Source: Croceicoccus naphthovorans
GTDB taxonomy: Bacteria; Pseudomonadota; Alphaproteobacteria; Sphingomonadales; Sphingomonadaceae
Length of the DNA stretch: 64,000 nt
Direction of reading: 5' to 3'
Assembly: GCF_001028705.1 (NCBI RefSeq)
Contig: NZ_CP011770.1
Coordinates: 1,615,501-1,679,500, forward strand
Every line of letters begins with the position of its first letter. Position 1 is the stretch's first letter. A model generated the notes under the pieces. That model did not search any database and was not told where the DNA came from. It was given only the letters and a program-made list of their open reading frames with translations. This document shows positions 33,344-45,420 of this stretch, piece after piece. The translations under genes were made by a program, and so were the position numbers.

Positions 33344-33353
33344 CGCCCGCTCG
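33331..33353. terminator. Hairpin between convergent yhhN-type gene and gyrA
   Basis: CGAGCGGGC and GCCCGCTCG form a perfect 9-bp stem around a CTGAC loop that includes the stop codon of the YhhN gene. No clear T-run follows, so it may be a weak or Rho-assisted terminator. Confidence 0.45.
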
Positions 33354-33362
33354 CTATTCGCA

Positions 33363-36134
<2,772 letters not shown>

Positions 36135-36470
36135 GAAATTGCGGCTCTTGTGGCTCTATGATTCAGATCATGAAAAACCCTAGGCGAGGGGGGCTGGAAT
36201 GGCCAGCAAACGGCGCATTTGTGCCCTGCAAATCGTCCTTTTTTCCACAATTCGCCGCATTGTTGGACCGGACTGCCGGATGGGTCTTTCCAACGCATCA
36301 TTCAATGCGCGTTCAGTCGCGGTCCCCTAGTTGGATTGCAAGCACCGAGCGACCCCGGTGTCCGGTTGCCTCCTTGGGTAAAAATCGGCATGGCGTCGCC
36401 CGAACGAAATTATGTGAGCAGTGGCGAACCGGGATGGTCGGCGCTGCGCTGGATGACTGAGGAGCAATTG
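36135..36470. other. 336-bp intergenic region between divergent gyrA and TPR-protein gene
   Basis: Promoters for both genes should lie here. I see no clear terminator, riboswitch or operator. A possible short frame inside it has no recognisable protein pattern. GAGGAG just before 36471 is the ribosome site of the TPR gene. Confidence 0.5.
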
Positions 36471-37697
36471 ATGAAACGTTCGATCTCGCGCGCCGCGATG
36501 GCCGCTGTTCTTGCCATGGGTACCGTTGGCATGGTCAGTGTGGCCACACCGGCCGTTGCGGCCAAGAAGAAATCGGCTGGGGAATTCTCGAAGGAATTCG
36601 TCGGCGCTTACCAGCCGCTGGCCAAGCAGGTTGAAACCGATGCCGCCGGTGCCAAGGCCGCCGTGCCTGCGCTTGCCGCCACGATCGCGTCTGCGGACGA
36701 AAAGCTCACCGGTGGTCAGCTGATCTACAACATCGGAGCCAAGACCCAGGATATCGCCATGCAGTATCAGGGCATCAAGCTGATGCTCGACAGTGGTCAG
36801 CTGCCTGCCGAAAGCCAGGGCAAGGTCTATCTGGCCGCCGGTCAGCTTGGCTATAACATGAAGGATTATGCAGCGGCGGGCACCTATCTTGAACAGGCCG
36901 CCACGCTGATGCCGAACGACCCGGCGGTGTCCGATACGCTGGCCGAGGTCTACGTCCAGAATCAGAACTTTGCGAAGGCGCTTGCCACGATCGACAAGGG
37001 TATCGCCCAGCGCAAGGCTGCCGGTGAAGCCGCTTCGGATGTCTCGGCGTTCCGTGGTCTGGCAATTGCCGCCAACAACGGGTTGAACGACGAGGCGGCC
37101 AAGTGGGCCGTTCGCGTGATCGAAAGCAATCCGCGCGCCGAATACCGGACCGAAGCGTACAAGGTTCTTTCCGCGCTTTCGTCCTATTCGAAGGAAGAAG
37201 AGCTTGACCTGCTGCGTCTGATGTATCGCGCCGACGCGTTGAGCGATCGCCGCCAGTACATGGCGTACCTTGCCGCAGCCGACGCGCGCCGTCGTCCGGC
37301 AGAGGTTGTCGCTCTGGTTGAAAAGGGCAATGCCGCGGGCATGTTCTCTGGCAGCGCGCTGGCGGCTGACGAGCTGAAGCTGGCCAAGTCGCGTTACGAT
37401 CAGGTCCTCAAGGAACTGAACGCCGACGCCAAGGGCACCAGCGACGGTGCAGCCGCATCGGCCATCGGTGACGTCTACCTCGGTTACGGCAAGGGTGCCG
37501 AAGCCGAAGCGATGTACCGCAAGGCCATTTCGGCTGGCGTGGCCGACAAGGATCGCGCGCTGACCGGCCTTGGCATTGCGCTGGCCGATCAAGGCAAGTT
37601 CGACGAGGCGAAGTCCACGTTCGAGCAGGTGCAGGGCACGACCCGTTCGTCGCTGGCACGGCTTTGGATCGCTTACGTGAACGATCAGGCGGCCTGA
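36471..37697 (+). CDS. Secreted tetratricopeptide-repeat protein
   Basis: A 408-residue protein with a signal peptide (about 1-31, ending TPAVAA) and several TPR-like helix pairs, e.g. GQLGYNMKDYAAAGTYLEQAATLMPNDP, TLAEVYVQNQNFAKALATIDKGI, and near the C-terminus GLGIALADQGKFDEAKSTFEQV. Probably periplasmic, acting as a scaffold; partner unknown. GAGGAG six bases before the ATG supports the start. A strong terminator follows. Confidence 0.8.
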   Translation: MKRSISRAAMAAVLAMGTVGMVSVATPAVAAKKKSAGEFSKEFVGAYQPLAKQVETDAAGAKAAVPALAATIASADEKLTGGQLIYNIGAKTQDIAMQYQGIKLMLDSGQLPAESQGKVYLAAGQLGYNMKDYAAAGTYLEQAATLMPNDPAVSDTLAEVYVQNQNFAKALATIDKGIAQRKAAGEAASDVSAFRGLAIAANNGLNDEAAKWAVRVIESNPRAEYRTEAYKVLSALSSYSKEEELDLLRLMYRADALSDRRQYMAYLAAADARRRPAEVVALVEKGNAAGMFSGSALAADELKLAKSRYDQVLKELNADAKGTSDGAAASAIGDVYLGYGKGAEAEAMYRKAISAGVADKDRALTGLGIALADQGKFDEAKSTFEQVQGTTRSSLARLWIAYVNDQAA

Positions 37698-37717
37698 TCT
37701 TTTATCCGATCTGAAAA

Positions 37718-37755
37718 CAAAAGGGGCGGCGCCTTCGCAGGTGCCGCCCCTTTTC
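37718..37755. terminator. Bidirectional terminator between TPR gene and NYN gene
   Basis: AAAAGGGGCGGC pairs with GCCGCCCCTTTT around a TTCG-like loop, with A- and T-runs at the two sides. It serves the plus-strand TPR gene and the convergent NYN gene. Confidence 0.88.
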
Positions 37756-37770
37756 ATTGAATGTTGGCAA

Positions 37771-38499
37771 TCAGCGCAAACGCTTTACCCAAGACTGGCC
37801 GTTGCGGCGCTGCACCTCAAAATTGGGGAGCGCCTCCATCATGTCGGTCAGCCGTTTGTAGCCATAGTTGCGCACGTCGAAGTTCGACCGGTTGCCCGCG
37901 ATCTGGCCGACCTCGCCAAGCCGGGCAAAGCCGTCCTCTCCGCGATTGGCCGCGCGCCATGCCTTGCCCAGCAGTGTGATCAATGCTTCGTCTACCGGTT
38001 CCTTGTCCGACTTTGCGTTCGACTTGCCACCGGTGTCGCTATCGTCGGCATCGTCGCGGATCAGGGCGTCGATATCGATGAAGCGGGTGCATGCGGTCTG
38101 CAATGCTTGCGGCGCGCGGTTCTTCGATCCGAAGCCGTAAACGACCAGACCGTCCTGCCGCAGCCGGGATACCAGCGGGGTAAAGTCGCTATCGCTGCTC
38201 ATGATGCCGAAACCGTCGACCTTACCCTGATAGAGCAGGTCGAGTGCGTCGATGGTCATCGCCATGTCGGTCGCGTTCTTGCCCTTGGTCAGGTCGAACT
38301 GCTGTTGCGGGCGAATCCCGTAATCGTTGGTGATCTGCGCCCAGTTCTTCAGGCCGGGCTTGGCCCAGTTGCCATAGGCGCGCCGAATGTTGACCTGGCC
38401 CAATTCGGCCAGGGCCGTCAGCACCGGATCTATACCCGCCGGGGTGGTGTTGTCCGCGTCGATCAACAACGCGATGTTTTTAAGAAGTTGTTCTGTCAT
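37771..38499 (-). CDS. NYN-domain (LabA/DUF88) protein with C-terminal OST-HTH/LOTUS-like domain
   Basis: A 242-residue protein. The N-terminal PIN-like NYN nuclease domain (about 5-150) has the acidic residues IDADN (Asp14, Asp16), NATDMAM and SSDSDFTPLV. After an Asp/Lys-rich linker, residues about 165-242 look like an OST-HTH/LOTUS RNA-binding domain (VDEALITLLGKAWR... FDVRNYGYKRLTDMMEALPNFEV). An RNA-processing or RNA-turnover role is inferred. It is a single gene, facing the TPR gene's terminator. Confidence 0.85.
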   Translation of the reverse strand: MTEQLLKNIALLIDADNTTPAGIDPVLTALAELGQVNIRRAYGNWAKPGLKNWAQITNDYGIRPQQQFDLTKGKNATDMAMTIDALDLLYQGKVDGFGIMSSDSDFTPLVSRLRQDGLVVYGFGSKNRAPQALQTACTRFIDIDALIRDDADDSDTGGKSNAKSDKEPVDEALITLLGKAWRAANRGEDGFARLGEVGQIAGNRSNFDVRNYGYKRLTDMMEALPNFEVQRRNGQSWVKRLR

Positions 38500-38561
38500 T
38501 GCCCCGCGATGTGCGGGCTATGGCACGGATTTACAAGGGCGCGCACTTCCCTGCGCAGCCT

Positions 38562-38906
38562 CTACTTGCGAAGTCTGGGCCTCGCTTTAGCGCGCGGCTT
38601 CATCTCGTTCACCATGCAGGCAAAGGCATCGGGGCGCAAAATGCGTTCGAACTGAAACCCGGCGCGGCCTTCGGCCACCCAAATCACGTGGGCCTCTATC
38701 CGGCCAATTTCGGGCAAACGGAGCATGACGCGTTCGCCTCGGCCGATCGTCAGATCACCTTCGACCATGAAGCCGTTGGAAGAGACATTGGTGATGTGCA
38801 TGTGGATGTCGCCGATGCGGCGATGTTCGGCCAGAACCGGGTAATCGACCGGGTGGCGAGCTGCCTGGCGAAGGTCTGTAACCGAGAGTTGTGCGCCACC
38901 GATCAC
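38562..38906 (-). CDS. PilZ-domain protein
   Basis: A 114-residue protein that is almost only a PilZ fold: RQAARHPVDYP (an RxxxR-type start) and ITNVSSNGFMVEG (the D/N-x-S-x-x-G motif), followed by IEAHVIWVAEGRAGFQFE. PilZ domains bind cyclic-di-GMP, and the two motif parts are close to consensus, so binding is plausible. The start is a GTG with AAGGA upstream. No c-di-GMP enzyme is adjacent. Confidence 0.8.
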   Translation of the reverse strand: MIGGAQLSVTDLRQAARHPVDYPVLAEHRRIGDIHMHITNVSSNGFMVEGDLTIGRGERVMLRLPEIGRIEAHVIWVAEGRAGFQFERILRPDAFACMVNEMKPRAKARPRLRK

Positions 38907-39015
38907 TATTGGGGGTCCTTCCTGTCCGTGTGAATGGGAAGGTAACCGCCAATGGCGAACAATTGGTAAACGGAGCGGCTTTGGGTGAACGTTTCCGCAG
39001 CCGCCCCGGGTAAAA

Positions 39016-40245
39016 CTATCTGCGCAGGATCGCGTGCTTTTTCTTGCCTAGGCTGAGCTTGGCGGTGGTGCCCGATTTCAGTGTCACGATCTGGTTCGGA
39101 TCGCCGACCGGTGCATCGTCCAGCTTTACAGCGCCTTCGCCGACCTTGCGCTTTGCCTCGCCATTCGAAGCCGCGAAGTTCAACGCCTTCAGCGCCTCCA
39201 TGACCGTCGTACCGTCCGCCGGGATATCCAGCGTCGGTAGATCCGCGCCAAGCCCGCCACCGGCGAAGGTTTCGCGAGCGGTGGCTTCGGCGGCGGCGGC
39301 AGCTTCGGGGCCGCGCACAAGCGCCGTCACTTCGTTGGCAAGGCGGACCTTGGCATCGTTGATCGCCGCGCCTTCCAGCGTTTCCAGCTTGGCAATTTCC
39401 TCCAGCGAAACATCGGTGAAGAGGCGCAGGAACCGGCCCACGTCGGCATCGTCGCAATTGCGCCAATACTGCCAGAAATCATAATTCGGCAGCATATCCT
39501 CGTTCAGCCAGACCGCACCGGCGGCGGTCTTGCCCATCTTGGCCCCGCTGGCCGTAGTCAGCAGCGGGGTGGTCACGCCGAACAGTTCCTGCCCGTCCAT
39601 GCGGCGGCCCAATTCGACGCCGTTGACGATATTGCCCCACTGGTCCGACCCGCCCATCTGCAGGCGCACGTCCATTTCCTTGGACAGGTGGCGGAAGTCG
39701 TATCCCTGCAGGATCATGTAGTTGAATTCGAGGAAGGTCATGGGCTGCTCGCGATCCAGCCGCAGCTTGACCGAATCGAACGTCAGCATCCGGTTGACGG
39801 TGAAATGCGTGCCCACTTCCTGCAGCAACTGGATGTAACCAAGCTGGCCCAGCCAGTCGTGGTTGTTGACCATCACTGCATCGGTCGGCCCGTCGCCAAA
39901 GGTCAGCAGACGCCGGAAGACCTTGCGGATCGAGGCGATGTTGTCCTCGATCGTCTCGTCGCTCAACATCTTGCGGCTTTCGTCGCGACCGGTGGGGTCG
40001 CCAATCCGCGTCGTGCCGCCGCCCATCAGGACGACCGGCTTGTGCCCGGCCTGTTGCAGGCGGCGCAGCAGCATGATCTGCACTAGTGAGCCGACATGCA
40101 GCGACGGCGCGGTCGCATCAAATCCGACATAGCCCGGCACGACCTGTTTCGCGGCAAGGGCATCAAGCCCCTCCGCATCGGTCATCTGGTGGATGTAGCC
40201 GCGCGAGGACAGCAGGTTCAAAAGCTCGGACTGGTAGGTGCTCAT
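39016..40245 (-). CDS. tyrS: Tyrosyl-tRNA synthetase
   Basis: Class I aminoacyl-tRNA synthetase, 409 residues. The HIGH-like motif is SLHVGSL (near residue 49), the tyrosine-binding block includes [15 protein letters not shown] follows, and the KMSKS-like loop is KMGKT. The C-terminal third ends with an S4-type RNA-binding domain ([19 protein letters not shown]). The frame is open far upstream, but the family N-terminus begins at the ATG at 40245. Confidence 0.95.
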   Translation of the reverse strand: MSTYQSELLNLLSSRGYIHQMTDAEGLDALAAKQVVPGYVGFDATAPSLHVGSLVQIMLLRRLQQAGHKPVVLMGGGTTRIGDPTGRDESRKMLSDETIEDNIASIRKVFRRLLTFGDGPTDAVMVNNHDWLGQLGYIQLLQEVGTHFTVNRMLTFDSVKLRLDREQPMTFLEFNYMILQGYDFRHLSKEMDVRLQMGGSDQWGNIVNGVELGRRMDGQELFGVTTPLLTTASGAKMGKTAAGAVWLNEDMLPNYDFWQYWRNCDDADVGRFLRLFTDVSLEEIAKLETLEGAAINDAKVRLANEVTALVRGPEAAAAAEATARETFAGGGLGADLPTLDIPADGTTVMEALKALNFAASNGEAKRKVGEGAVKLDDAPVGDPNQIVTLKSGTTAKLSLGKKKHAILRR

Positions 40246-40368
40246 AATGCCGCGCCGCCTAGCACGCGGATCGACCAAGGCAAAGATGCCGTGAGTGGCG
40301 GCCAAACCGTGCGCGATCCATGCCGAATGACATTGCCAGATATTGCGGCGCGGCGCAGAGTGCGCGCC

Positions 40369-40899
40369 ATGAGCCCCTTGATTCCGCACCCGGCGCATCC
40401 GCCGCGGTCCATCCGGTCGGTCCTTGCCGATCTTGTCAGGCTTTCCGACGGGCGGGCAATGGCGCGGTATCGCATTACCGGCATCGATGAATTGGTTCTG
40501 CCGGAATTCGCGGGAAGGGGACGGCAGAACGATCTGTGGCGCACGACCTGTTTCGAACTGTTTCTGAAGGGCGATGGCGCGGCCTATCGCGAATACAATT
40601 TTGCGCCCTCTGGCCGATGGGCGGCCTATGCGTTCGACAGTGTGCGCGAAGGCATGAAGTCGTTCGACCCTATCCACATCCCCGAGATCTCGGTCGAGAG
40701 CGGCGACATGATGGCAACGGCGGTCGCCTTTATTGCCGAGGGGGACTTGCGCGGCATGTCGCATGCGGGACTGACAGCGGTGATAGAGGAGTCGGGCGGG
40801 CACATGTCTTACTGGGCGCTCGCGCATGGCGGTGAACGGCCCGATTTTCACGATCCGGCTTGCTTTGCATTAGAGCTTGGCGCAGCAGCGCCTGCATGA
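40369..40899 (+). CDS. DOMON-like domain protein
   Basis: A 176-residue protein with the pattern of the DOMON-like/CBM9-like family found in sphingomonads: [65 protein letters not shown]. No signal peptide is evident. The family is thought to bind heme or sugars; the ligand here is unknown. It is coupled to the NamZ-like gene (ATGA) and diverges from tyrS. Confidence 0.78.
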   Translation: MSPLIPHPAHPPRSIRSVLADLVRLSDGRAMARYRITGIDELVLPEFAGRGRQNDLWRTTCFELFLKGDGAAYREYNFAPSGRWAAYAFDSVREGMKSFDPIHIPEISVESGDMMATAVAFIAEGDLRGMSHAGLTAVIEESGGHMSYWALAHGGERPDFHDPACFALELGAAAPA

Positions 40900-42092
40900 A
40901 ATTCGGTATCGATCGCCTGCTCGCCGACGACGGCTTGCGCGCCGCGCTTGACGGCCGCCGCGTCGCCCTCGTCGCCCATCCCGCTTCGGTTACTCAGGAC
41001 CTGACCCATTCGCTCGACGCGCTGATTGCGGCGGGGGTGAACGTGACCAGCGCGTTCGGCCCGCAGCACGGGCTGAAGGGCGACAAGCAGGACAACATGG
41101 TCGAGACCGAGGATGAGGTCGATCCGGTCTACGGCATTCCGGTTTTCAGCCTCTATGGCGAAGTGCGCCGCCCGACTGCGGCGATGATGAATACCGCCGA
41201 GGTTTTTCTGTTCGACTTGCAGGACCTTGGCTGCCGTATCTATACCTTTGTGACAACGCTGCTCTACATGCTGGAAGAGGCGGCGAAAGCAGGCAAGGAA
41301 GTCTGGGTGCTGGATCGCCCGAACCCCGCCGGTCGTCCGGTTGAGGGTACGCTGCTGATCCCGGGGCAGGAAAGTTTTGTCGGCGCAGGTCCGATGGTTA
41401 TGCGCCACGGATTGACGCTGGGCGAGATGGGGCACTGGTTCATCCGGCACTTCAATCTCGACGTTCGCTATAGGGTGGTCGAGATGGAGGGCTGGCAGCC
41501 CGAAGGGCCGGGTTTTGGCTGGCCCGAAAGCCGCATCTGGATCAATCCCAGCCCCAATGCCGCCAACCTGAACATGGCGCGTGCCTATGCGGGTACGGTG
41601 ATGATCGAAGGCGCGACGCTGAGCGAGGGCAGGGGCACGACGCGCCCGCTTGAAGTGCTGTTCGGCGCGCCCGACATCGACGCGAAGACAGTGTTGGGCG
41701 AGATGCAGCGCTTCGCGCCGGAATGGCTGACGGGCTGTGCAATCCGCGAATGCTTTTTCGAGCCGACTTTTCACAAGCACGCCGGACAGCTTTGCAATGC
41801 GCTGATGGTCCACGCCGAGGGTGCGTTTTACGATCATCACGCCTTCCGTCCGTGGCGCTTGCAGGCGCTGGCGTTCAAGGCGATCCGGCGGCTCTATCCC
41901 GATTACCCGATCTGGCGCGACTTTCCCTACGAGTATGAGTTCGACCGGTTGGCCATCGACGTGATCAACGGCGGCCCCGCGCTGCGCGAATGGGTCGACG
42001 ATGCGGGCAGCGAAGCGGACGATCTCGATGCCGTGGCGGGCAAGGATGAGGGCGAGTGGCGCGAGACGATTGCGCCACTGCTGCTGTATTAG
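40896..42092 (+). CDS. namZ: DUF1343 protein, NamZ-like exo-beta-N-acetylmuramidase
   Basis: A 398-residue protein matching DUF1343: VALVAHPASVTQD, FGPQHGLKGDKQDNM, PVFSLYGEVRRPT, LFDLQDLGCRIYTF and PNPAGRPVEGTLL. Characterised members release terminal MurNAc from muropeptide glycans during cell-wall recycling. Unlike periplasmic members no signal peptide is seen, so a cytosolic location is possible. The ATG at 40896 overlaps the previous stop. Activity is inferred from the family. Confidence 0.85.
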   Translation: MKFGIDRLLADDGLRAALDGRRVALVAHPASVTQDLTHSLDALIAAGVNVTSAFGPQHGLKGDKQDNMVETEDEVDPVYGIPVFSLYGEVRRPTAAMMNTAEVFLFDLQDLGCRIYTFVTTLLYMLEEAAKAGKEVWVLDRPNPAGRPVEGTLLIPGQESFVGAGPMVMRHGLTLGEMGHWFIRHFNLDVRYRVVEMEGWQPEGPGFGWPESRIWINPSPNAANLNMARAYAGTVMIEGATLSEGRGTTRPLEVLFGAPDIDAKTVLGEMQRFAPEWLTGCAIRECFFEPTFHKHAGQLCNALMVHAEGAFYDHHAFRPWRLQALAFKAIRRLYPDYPIWRDFPYEYEFDRLAIDVINGGPALREWVDDAGSEADDLDAVAGKDEGEWRETIAPLLLY

Positions 42093-42093
42093 G

Positions 42094-43275
42094 TTAGCCT
42101 TGCTTCCGGCTCAATTCTCGCATCGCGTCGTCCAGCCCGTCCAGCGTCAGCGGATACATCCGGTTGTTCAATAACTGTCTGATCATCTTGTTCGACTGAT
42201 TGTAATCCCAGACGCGCTGCGGTTCGGGGTTCAGCCAGACGCAGGCGGGATAAGTGTGCGCCACGCGTTGCAGCCATGTCGCGCCCGATTCCTCATTCAT
42301 ATGTTCGACGCTGCCGCCGGGGTGGCTGATCTCATAGGGGCTCATCGCCGCGTCGCCGACAAAGACAATCTTGTAGTCGTGCCCGTATTTGTGCAGCACG
42401 TCCCACGTCTTCTCCCGCTCGTTCCAGCGGCGCCGGTTGTCCTTCCAGACCCCTTCGTAGAGGCAGTTGTGGAAGTAGAAGAATTCAAGGTTCTTGAACT
42501 CCGCCGTGGCGGCGCTGAACAGTTCCTCACACAGTTTGATATGCGGGTCCATCGATCCGCCAACGTCGAGGAATAGCAGCAGTTTCACCGCATTGCGCTT
42601 TTCCGGGCGCATATGGATGTCGAGAAAACCCTGCCGCGCAGTGCCCTTGATCGTGGCATCGAGGTCCAGCTCGTCCGCCGCCCCTTCGCGCGCGAAACGG
42701 CGCAACCGGCGCAGCGCCATCTTGATGTTGCGGGTGCCCAGTTCCCTGGTGTTGTCCAGATTGGCGAACTCGCGCTTTTCCCAAACCTTGATCGCGCGCT
42801 TGTGCCGACTTTCCCCGCCGATCCGCACGCCTTCGGGGTTGTATCCGCCGTTGCCGAATGGGCTGGTGCCGCCTGTCCCGATCCACTTGTTGCCGCCCTG
42901 ATGCCGACCCTTCTGTTCCTCCAGCCGTTTTTTCAGGGTCTCCATGATCTCGTCCCAGTCGCCCAACGACTTGATCTTTTCCATCTCCTCGGGTGAGAGG
43001 AACTTCTCGGCCACGGCTTTCAGCCAGTCTTCGGGGATGTCGACCGGGTTCTGGCCGTAGTCAGAGAAAACGCCCTTGAAGATTTTCTGGAACACCTGAT
43101 CGAACCGGTCGAGCAGGCCTTCGTCTTTCACGAACGTCGCGCGGCTGAGGTAATAGAACGCCTCGGGCGACTGTTCGATCACTTCGCGGTCGAGCGCCTC
43201 GAGCAGGACGAGATGCTCTTTCAGGCTGGCCGGAATGCCCGCAGCGCGCAGTTCGTCGAGGAAGTTGAGGAGCAT
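42094..43275 (-). CDS. VWA-domain protein (CoxE/YehP-like), partner of the MoxR ATPase
   Basis: A 393-residue protein. The N-terminal half is a helical region (FLDELRAAGIPASLKEHLVLLEAL) with a basic linker; the C-terminal half is a von Willebrand A-like domain with the metal site LLFLDVGGSMDPHI, where the usual DxSxS is DVGGS. It follows the MoxR-type ATPase with a 10-bp gap, a recurrent pair that acts as a chaperone or metal-insertion system. The target is unknown. Confidence 0.83.
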   Translation of the reverse strand: MLLNFLDELRAAGIPASLKEHLVLLEALDREVIEQSPEAFYYLSRATFVKDEGLLDRFDQVFQKIFKGVFSDYGQNPVDIPEDWLKAVAEKFLSPEEMEKIKSLGDWDEIMETLKKRLEEQKGRHQGGNKWIGTGGTSPFGNGGYNPEGVRIGGESRHKRAIKVWEKREFANLDNTRELGTRNIKMALRRLRRFAREGAADELDLDATIKGTARQGFLDIHMRPEKRNAVKLLLFLDVGGSMDPHIKLCEELFSAATAEFKNLEFFYFHNCLYEGVWKDNRRRWNEREKTWDVLHKYGHDYKIVFVGDAAMSPYEISHPGGSVEHMNEESGATWLQRVAHTYPACVWLNPEPQRVWDYNQSNKMIRQLLNNRMYPLTLDGLDDAMRELSRKQG

Positions 43276-43285
43276 GGTCGCGCGC

Positions 43286-44134
43286 TCAGCGCCCCTGCCG
43301 CCGCGCCATGAACGCGAGGCGTTCAAACATCATGACGTCCTGCTCGTTCTTCAGCAGCGCGCCATGGAGCGGCGGGATCGCCTTGGTCGGATCGCGGTCC
43401 TGCAAAACCTCCAGCGGCATATCCTCGACCAACAGCAGCTTCAACCAGTCCAGCAATTCGCTGGTGCTGGGCTTTTTCTTCAGTCCCGGCACGTCGCGCA
43501 ATTCGTAGAAGATCTCCATTGCCTTGCTGACCAGTGCCTTCTGGATGCCGGGGAAGTGGACCTCGATAATGTCGCGCATCGTGTCGGCGTCGGGAAATTT
43601 GATGTAGTGGAAGAAACAGCGGCGCAGGAATGCGTCGGGCAGTTCCTTTTCGTTGTTCGAGGTGATGACCACGATGGGCCGTTCGCGCGCCTCGATCCGC
43701 TCTCCGGTTTCATAGACATCGAAGCTCATGCGATCGAGTTCCTGCAGCAGGTCGTTCGGGAACTCGATGTCGGCCTTGTCGATCTCGTCAATCAGCAGGA
43801 CGGGCAGTTCGGGCGCGGTAAATGCTTCCCACAATTTGCCCTTCTTGATGTAGTTCGAAATATCGTGGACGCGTTCGTCGCCCAGCTGGCCATCGCGCAG
43901 ACGAGCGACCGCATCGTATTCATACAGGCCCTGCTGTGCCTTCGTCGTCGATTTCACGTTCCATTCGATGAGCGGCGCGCCGGTGGCCTTTGCGATTTCA
44001 TGGGCCAGCACCGTCTTGCCCGTACCCGGTTCCCCTTTGACGAGAAGCGGGCGACGCAAGGTTACGGCCGCGTTGACGGCGACTTTCAGATCGTCGGTCG
44101 CGACATAGTTGCTGGTGCCTTCGAAACGCTGCAT
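43286..44134 (-). CDS. MoxR-family AAA+ ATPase
   Basis: A 282-residue ATPase with Walker A GEPGTGKTVLAHEIA (about 34-48), Walker B LLIDEIDKAD, sensor-1 VITSNNEKELPDAFLRRC, and a C-terminal lid domain. The ATG at 44134 has AGGA seven bases upstream. Together with the VWA gene it forms an operon; MoxR/VWA pairs help assemble or activate metalloenzymes and complexes. Confidence 0.9.
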   Translation of the reverse strand: MQRFEGTSNYVATDDLKVAVNAAVTLRRPLLVKGEPGTGKTVLAHEIAKATGAPLIEWNVKSTTKAQQGLYEYDAVARLRDGQLGDERVHDISNYIKKGKLWEAFTAPELPVLLIDEIDKADIEFPNDLLQELDRMSFDVYETGERIEARERPIVVITSNNEKELPDAFLRRCFFHYIKFPDADTMRDIIEVHFPGIQKALVSKAMEIFYELRDVPGLKKKPSTSELLDWLKLLLVEDMPLEVLQDRDPTKAIPPLHGALLKNEQDVMMFERLAFMARRQGR

Positions 44135-44226
44135 TGATCGATCCTGATTAACTGTGCTTTGGACTTGAGGTAGGGCGTGGCCAGCATGATGACAACCGGT
44201 TTCGCTGCGCGTGCGAAGGGGATCGC

Positions 44227-45420
44227 ATGACAGGTATCGTAGCCCGGATTTGCACTGAAATGCGGTCGGGTAGCCGCCTCGATGCAAGGTCGGTTCGGCA
44301 TTATGGCTGGATTCTGGCGGGGCTTAACCTGCTGTCGCTGGCTTTCCTGCTGGCGACCTCGCGCGGCGGGGTGGATCGGTTCGGGCATATACTAGGCACC
44401 GATTTCCTCAGCTTCTGGGCAGCCGGCAAGATGCTGATCGCCGGAGCCGCACCCTATGATGCCGCCGCGCATGTCGCGGTGCAGAGTGCGGTGTTCGATG
44501 CGCCGGGTGGTTATCCGGCGTTTTTCTATCCGCCGTTGTTCCTGATTTTCTGCCTGCCGCTTGGGCTTGCGCCTTACTTCGTATCGATTGCCGCGTGGCT
44601 TGCCATAACGGGCGCGGCCTATGTCGCGGCATTGCGGGTTTGGTTGAAGGAACTGGACTTCCGGCTATCGCTGCCCCTGTGGCTGGCGGCATTCTCGCCG
44701 GTGTTCCTGACGATTACGCATGGGCAGACGAGTTTCCTCAGTGCCGCGCTGCTGGGGGCGGGCCTGTTTCTCGTACCGCGCAAGCCGGTAATTGCCGGGC
44801 TGATGCTGGGCCTCGCGACGTTCAAGCCGCAGTTCGGCTTGCTGATCCCGGTTGCGTTGTTGCTGACCGGCAGTTGGCGCACCATTGCTGCGGCGGTGTT
44901 CAGCGCGGCCATGCTGGCACTGGTGAACACGGTGCTTTTCGGGCCGGAGGTCTGGGCCGATTGGCACGCGCTGACATCAAAGGCGCAGGATGCGACGGCC
45001 AGTGGCGAAATCGGTTTCGCCAAGATGATAACGGTTTTTGCAGGGGCGAGGTTGATCGGGCTGTCCGATGGGGTGGCCTTCGCGTTGCAGGCCATTGCCA
45101 GCATCACTGTGATTGCGGCAATCGCTTGGGCAAGCTGGCGACGCGGGTGGAGCGACGCCTTGGCGGCGTTGGTGCTGGCCGGGGCGGCGCTGGCGACGCC
45201 ATTCGCGCTCGATTACGATCTGCTCTTGCTGGGCTTCCCGCTGCTGTGGATCGCGGCGACGGGATTTCGCGACTTTGAACGCTGGGGCTGCGCACTTGCG
45301 TTTGTTGCGCCGATCATTGCCCGCCCGCTGGCGATGCAGGTCGGGGTGCCGATCATGCCGTTTGTATTGGCCCTGATCTTGGCGTTCTTGCTAAAATGCG
45401 TACCGCCCCGCGCTGCCTAG
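44227..45420 (+). CDS. DUF2029/GT87-family integral membrane protein
   Basis: A 397-residue protein with about ten to eleven hydrophobic segments. The N-terminal loop GTDFLSFWAAGKMLIAGAAPYDAAAH and FFYPPLFLIF match GT87 polyprenol-phosphate-mannose-dependent mannosyltransferases (DUF2029). The Asp in TDF could be the catalytic acidic residue. GAAGGGG lies before the ATG. The glycan made is unknown. Its end overlaps the convergent parE stop by four bases. Confidence 0.8.
   Translation: MTGIVARICTEMRSGSRLDARSVRHYGWILAGLNLLSLAFLLATSRGGVDRFGHILGTDFLSFWAAGKMLIAGAAPYDAAAHVAVQSAVFDAPGGYPAFFYPPLFLIFCLPLGLAPYFVSIAAWLAITGAAYVAALRVWLKELDFRLSLPLWLAAFSPVFLTITHGQTSFLSAALLGAGLFLVPRKPVIAGLMLGLATFKPQFGLLIPVALLLTGSWRTIAAAVFSAAMLALVNTVLFGPEVWADWHALTSKAQDATASGEIGFAKMITVFAGARLIGLSDGVAFALQAIASITVIAAIAWASWRRGWSDALAALVLAGAALATPFALDYDLLLLGFPLLWIAATGFRDFERWGCALAFVAPIIARPLAMQVGVPIMPFVLALILAFLLKCVPPRAA

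Noticed and set aside
36158..36460. 100-codon frame upstream of the TPR gene
   Set aside because: No family pattern, no convincing ribosome site, and it spans the presumed promoter region of two divergent genes.
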